Assembly: GCA_002348585.1 (NCBI GenBank)
Contig: DEBO01000079.1
Span: forward strand, 550 to 8,660
Reading direction: 5' to 3'
DNA: 8,111 nt
From: Alphaproteobacteria bacterium UBA2954
GTDB lineage: Bacteria > Pseudomonadota > Alphaproteobacteria > Puniceispirillales > Puniceispirillaceae
Part shown: one piece after another, positions 5,781 to 8,111 of the stretch
How the letters are laid out: every line of letters starts with the position of its first letter
Numbering within the stretch: the first letter of the stretch is position 1
Program-made: the position numbers and the translations under genes
Notes under the pieces: generated by a model
What the model was told of the DNA's origin: nothing
What the model saw: the letters and a program-made list of their open reading frames with translations, nothing else
Databases searched by the model: none

Positions 5781-7184
5781 TTATCGTCTTTCTGCGCGCA
5801 GCAGGGCCTGCACAGCTTCCATGTCATTTTCTGCTGTCAGCATCACATCATCGCGCTGCATCAGGTTAGCCAGATGTTCTGGTAGCTCTGGGTAAATGCC
5901 GCAAGATGACTGAACAGCATCTGGGAATTTTGCCGGATGCGCACAAGCCAGTGATATAATGGGTGTATCTCGGCTAACCAAACCAGAGGCCCTGGCCTGA
6001 CGCGCACCTGCTAGACCAACTGCGCTATGTGGGTCAATAACCATTCCGGTCTGCTGATAAGTTGACCTGATTTCCACCTTTGTTCCATCATCATCAAGAC
6101 AAAATCCAGAAAACAAAGACAAGGCTGCCTGTAATACATTTTCAGCCACGTCAAAACTGCCTGACTTGGCAAATCTTTTCATCAGTCTGGCCACTTCTAC
6201 GCCATCTCTATCTAACAATTCAAACAGAAGCCGTTCAAAATTTGAAGAAACCTGAATATCCATTGAGGGGCTCAGAGAGGGATCTACTGACCGTCTTTGC
6301 ATTGTCCCAGTGACAAAGAACCTTGTCAGAATGTCATTGCGGTTTGAAGCAACGATAAACTTTTCAACAGGCAAGCCCATCTTTGCGGCAACCCAGCCCG
6401 CGAATACATTGCCAAAATTGCCTGTTGGCACACAAAAGGCAACCGTCTGTTCTGGCGCTCCTACCTTCAAAGCTGATGCAAAATAATAGACAATCTGTGG
6501 CATCAGCCTCGCCCAGTTAATTGAATTCACTGCTGAGAGTTTCATTTCATCGCGGAAAGCCACATCATTAAAACACGCCTTAACCATATCCTGACAATCA
6601 TCAAAATCACCAGAGACAGCAACCGCATGAGCGCCTTTGGCTGAGATACTAGTCATCTGCTTCTGCTGCACAGGAGACACGCGCCCTTCGGGAAACAGAA
6701 TAAACACATCGACAGAATCACGACCCTTGAAGGCTTCAAGAGCTGCTGAGCCGGTATCGCCACTTGTTGCCCCCAGAATCACGGCTGTGCGATTCTGTCG
6801 TGTTAAAGCGCGATCAAAGACGCGCGATAAAAACTGCATCGCATAATCTTTAAAGGCAATAGTTGGACCATGGAATAATTCCAATATATGGATATTCTCT
6901 GCTACTGGACGCAAAGGCGCGACATCAGGATGTGTAAAATCTGCATAGCTTTGCCGGGCAAGCGACGTCATTTCGACTTGGTTTATTTCCCCATCTGTAA
7001 ATCGAGACATAATAAGGCCAGCAAGATCTGAATAGCTCAAATCCCTCATCTGGCGGATTTCATCGAGGTTGAAACAAGGCCATGAAACGGGCAGGTACAA
7101 GCCGCCGTCACGGGCAAGGCCATTCAAAAGCGCTGTTTCAAAACTTATTGGCCCGTCTTTGCCCCTTGTACTGATAAATTCCAT
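5781..7184 (-). CDS. thrC: Threonine synthase
   Basis: Threonine synthase is a PLP enzyme converting O-phospho-L-homoserine and water to L-threonine and phosphate, the last step of threonine synthesis. The 467-residue product is of the long, E. coli/yeast-like type. It has an N-terminal Thr_synth_N region with FISTRG and GLARDGGLYLP (about 21-32), the PLP-binding lysine Lys112 in HGPTIAFKDYAMQF, the SGDTG loop at 141-145, and the phosphate-binding VPTGNFGN loop ending near 259. Nothing is missing. The start is ATG at 7184, preceded immediately by an in-frame GTG at 7187. AAAGG lies 9 bases before the ATG and 6 before the GTG, so either could be used; the product differs by one residue. It lies 31 bases downstream of surf1 and 4 bases upstream of the M16 protease gene, indicating an operon. 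It takes the product of ThrB, whose gene lies on the opposite strand at the left edge. Confidence 0.97.
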   Translation of the reverse strand: MEFISTRGKDGPISFETALLNGLARDGGLYLPVSWPCFNLDEIRQMRDLSYSDLAGLIMSRFTDGEINQVEMTSLARQSYADFTHPDVAPLRPVAENIHILELFHGPTIAFKDYAMQFLSRVFDRALTRQNRTAVILGATSGDTGSAALEAFKGRDSVDVFILFPEGRVSPVQQKQMTSISAKGAHAVAVSGDFDDCQDMVKACFNDVAFRDEMKLSAVNSINWARLMPQIVYYFASALKVGAPEQTVAFCVPTGNFGNVFAGWVAAKMGLPVEKFIVASNRNDILTRFFVTGTMQRRSVDPSLSPSMDIQVSSNFERLLFELLDRDGVEVARLMKRFAKSGSFDVAENVLQAALSLFSGFCLDDDGTKVEIRSTYQQTGMVIDPHSAVGLAGARQARASGLVSRDTPIISLACAHPAKFPDAVQSSCGIYPELPEHLANLMQRDDVMLTAENDMEAVQALLRAERR

Positions 7185-7215
7185 CACTTTTTGCCTTTAT
7201 TCAGGAACTGTCTGG

Positions 7216-7944
7216 CTATTGTTCTAACCGCCTGGTCAGGCGCAAACGCCCTGCATTCACATGATAAGCGATGTAAACACCGACCAGAGACAAAGCAACC
7301 CCAAACCAGGTCAGCGCGTAATTGAGATGGGTATTGCGTACATTAATATTAATCTCAGCAGCGATAGGCAACGTTAACACCTCACTAGTCCGAATTTGAT
7401 CGGCATAATACGTTCTGACCGCCTGATTGAGTTTATGAAAATCAGCCATCTCCTCTGGCTTCAAGGTGAACCAAAATCCGTTTTCAGGCTCATTCTCAGG
7501 CACAAAATAGCCCTTCTGCTGTGGCAGCCGCAGAACAGCACGCAGGCTTACCTGTTCATCTTTTACCGAAAACAAACGAGAAGCAGGTTTACGGTAGGCT
7601 TCTGACACCCAGCCCCTATTCACAAAAATAACCTTGCCCTGATCGGTGCGAAACGGTGTAACGACATGAAAGCCGGCATTCCCCTCATAAGTCCGTCCCG
7701 TCAGGTAGAGTTCTCTGTCATGCATAAATCGGCCAGACAGAGCCAGATTGTGAAATTCAAACTGGCTTAGTTCAGCTGCAGCGTCCGGCGGAAGCAGAGC
7801 AGCTGCATTGGCGCGCTCATTAAAACTGTCAATAAGCTCTGTCTTCCAGACAAGCCTATCCAGTTGCCACAGACCCAGCATAACCAAAACAGCTAGTGAC
7901 GGGACAGAAAATACAGTAAGCCAGAAATATGGACGGAAATACAT
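7216..7944 (-). CDS. surf1: SURF1 family cytochrome c oxidase assembly protein
   Basis: SURF1/Shy1 proteins are inner-membrane factors for maturation of subunit I of haem-copper oxidases; in Paracoccus and other bacteria they bind haem a and help its insertion. The 242-residue protein has the classical hairpin layout: an N-terminal membrane helix (about 8-27) running into the conserved LGLWQLDRLVWK, a large periplasmic region with GRTYEGNAGFHVVTPF (83-98) and VNRGWV (108-113), and a C-terminal helix (about 208-229) preceded by the conserved NTHLNYALTWF (204-214). Residues after 229 are basic (RLRLTRR), consistent with a cytoplasmic tail. The ATG at 7944 gives the expected N-terminus; a weak GAG-type ribosome binding site lies about 10 bases upstream. 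The gene follows cytochrome oxidase subunit III, but a terminator hairpin lies between them. The stop is 31 bases before thrC. Confidence 0.95.
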   Translation of the reverse strand: MYFRPYFWLTVFSVPSLAVLVMLGLWQLDRLVWKTELIDSFNERANAAALLPPDAAAELSQFEFHNLALSGRFMHDRELYLTGRTYEGNAGFHVVTPFRTDQGKVIFVNRGWVSEAYRKPASRLFSVKDEQVSLRAVLRLPQQKGYFVPENEPENGFWFTLKPEEMADFHKLNQAVRTYYADQIRTSEVLTLPIAAEININVRNTHLNYALTWFGVALSLVGVYIAYHVNAGRLRLTRRLEQ

Positions 7945-7966
7945 TATTCAGAACTCAACAGGAGAA

Positions 7967-8002
7967 GAAAAAATCGGTCTGCACTAAAAAGCACAGACCG
8001 AT
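7967..8002 (-). terminator. Intrinsic terminator after cytochrome oxidase subunit III gene
   Basis: Read on the minus strand, a perfect 9-base stem ATCGGTCTG / CAGACCGAT (positions 8002-7994 and 7981-7973) encloses a 12-base T-rich loop. It is followed at once by a run of T (TTTTTC). The stem has five G or C pairs of nine, and further wobble and C-G closure is possible inside the loop. It lies 34 bases after the stop of ctaE and only about 22 bases before the start of surf1, so it should end most ctaE transcripts. An origin as an attenuator rather than a full terminator is possible. Confidence 0.8.
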
Positions 8003-8006
8003 GACT

Positions 8007-8012
8007 ATCATA
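8007..8012 (-). promoter_or_regulatory. Possible -10 element just upstream of the terminator hairpin
   Basis: TATGAT on the minus strand matches the -10 consensus at five of six positions and is the only reasonable candidate between the ctaE stop and surf1. No convincing -35 (CAGCTT at 17 bases) accompanies it. Transcription from here would place the hairpin at the very 5' end of the surf1 mRNA. Low confidence. Confidence 0.15.
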
Positions 8013-8036
8013 TCATCAGGGGATGAGTAAAGCTGA

Positions 8037-8111
8037 TCAAGCTCCCCACCAGTAGACCGCGACAAACAGGAACAGCCAGACCACATCAACAAAATGCCAG
8101 TACCAGGCTGC
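8037..8111 (-). CDS. ctaE: Cytochrome c oxidase subunit III (C-terminal fragment)
   Basis: The last 24 codons of a gene enter from the right edge and end in TGA at 8037-8039. The residues read AAWYWHFVDVVWLFLFVAVYWWGA when taken in two halves (AAWYWHFVDVVW, then LFLFVAVYWWGA). This is the characteristic end of COX3: the YWHFVDVVW motif in the last transmembrane helix and the short tail after it. Subunit III is an integral membrane subunit of the aa3-type oxidase that stabilises the catalytic core and supports proton uptake. The rest of the protein (about 240 or more residues) lies outside the window. The downstream order ctaE then surf1 is typical for alphaproteobacteria. Confidence 0.93.
   Translation of the reverse strand, partial: AAWYWHFVDVVWLFLFVAVYWWGA

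Noticed and set aside
5777..5827. Upstream ATG at 5827 giving a 17-residue longer M16 protease that overlaps thrC
   Set aside because: The extra residues precede the conserved family N-terminus, and the ATG at 5776 gives a normal-length protein just after the thrC stop.
1..8111. Search for mobile elements, CRISPR arrays, toxin-antitoxin or defence genes, tRNA/rRNA and riboswitches
   Set aside because: Every stretch over about 150 bases is explained by conserved housekeeping genes. I saw no direct repeats, transposase motifs, cloverleaf-like sequence or conserved riboswitch core.

Overview
The window looks like ordinary core chromosome from an alphaproteobacterium. The main reason is the combination of a type II (APH-fold) homoserine kinase overlapping rnhA, a cytochrome oxidase subunit III / SURF1 pair, a single M16 peptidase of the mitochondrial-processing-peptidase type directly after threonine synthase, and YqgE. 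The moderate GC content, tight spacing and often weak ribosome binding sites would fit a marine lineage such as SAR116, but that placement is inference from gene content and was not tested.

Layout from left to right. Positions 1-1094 (+ strand) hold the 3' part of thrB (homoserine kinase), which overlaps the start of rnhA (ribonuclease HI) by 10 bases. Positions 1126-3767 (- strand) hold a two-gene envelope/redox unit: a ScsB/DsbD-like membrane thiol reductase, then a type II (Prx5-like) peroxiredoxin. A divergent spacer (about 3768-3919) contains a short hyphenated inverted repeat, a possible leftward -10 element and a 12-codon reading frame with a good Shine-Dalgarno. It leads into yqgE (3920-4510, + strand). 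Positions 4517-8111 (- strand, read from right to left) hold the 3' end of cytochrome c oxidase subunit III, a clear intrinsic terminator, then surf1, thrC and an M16 zinc protease packed with 31-base and 4-base gaps.

Functional themes are threonine biosynthesis (thrB and thrC, on opposite strands and about 5 kb apart), assembly of the aa3-type terminal oxidase (ctaE, surf1), thiol redox and peroxide defence (ScsB-like reductase, peroxiredoxin), and housekeeping (RNase HI, YqgE, processing protease). All complete genes look intact, with catalytic residues in place. I saw no mobile element, CRISPR array, tRNA, rRNA or phage gene, and no evidence of a novel defence or biosynthetic system. The less ordinary signals are the small SD-led reading frame and inverted repeat ahead of yqgE, the pairing of a membrane thiol reductase with a leaderless peroxiredoxin, and the strong terminator separating ctaE from surf1.
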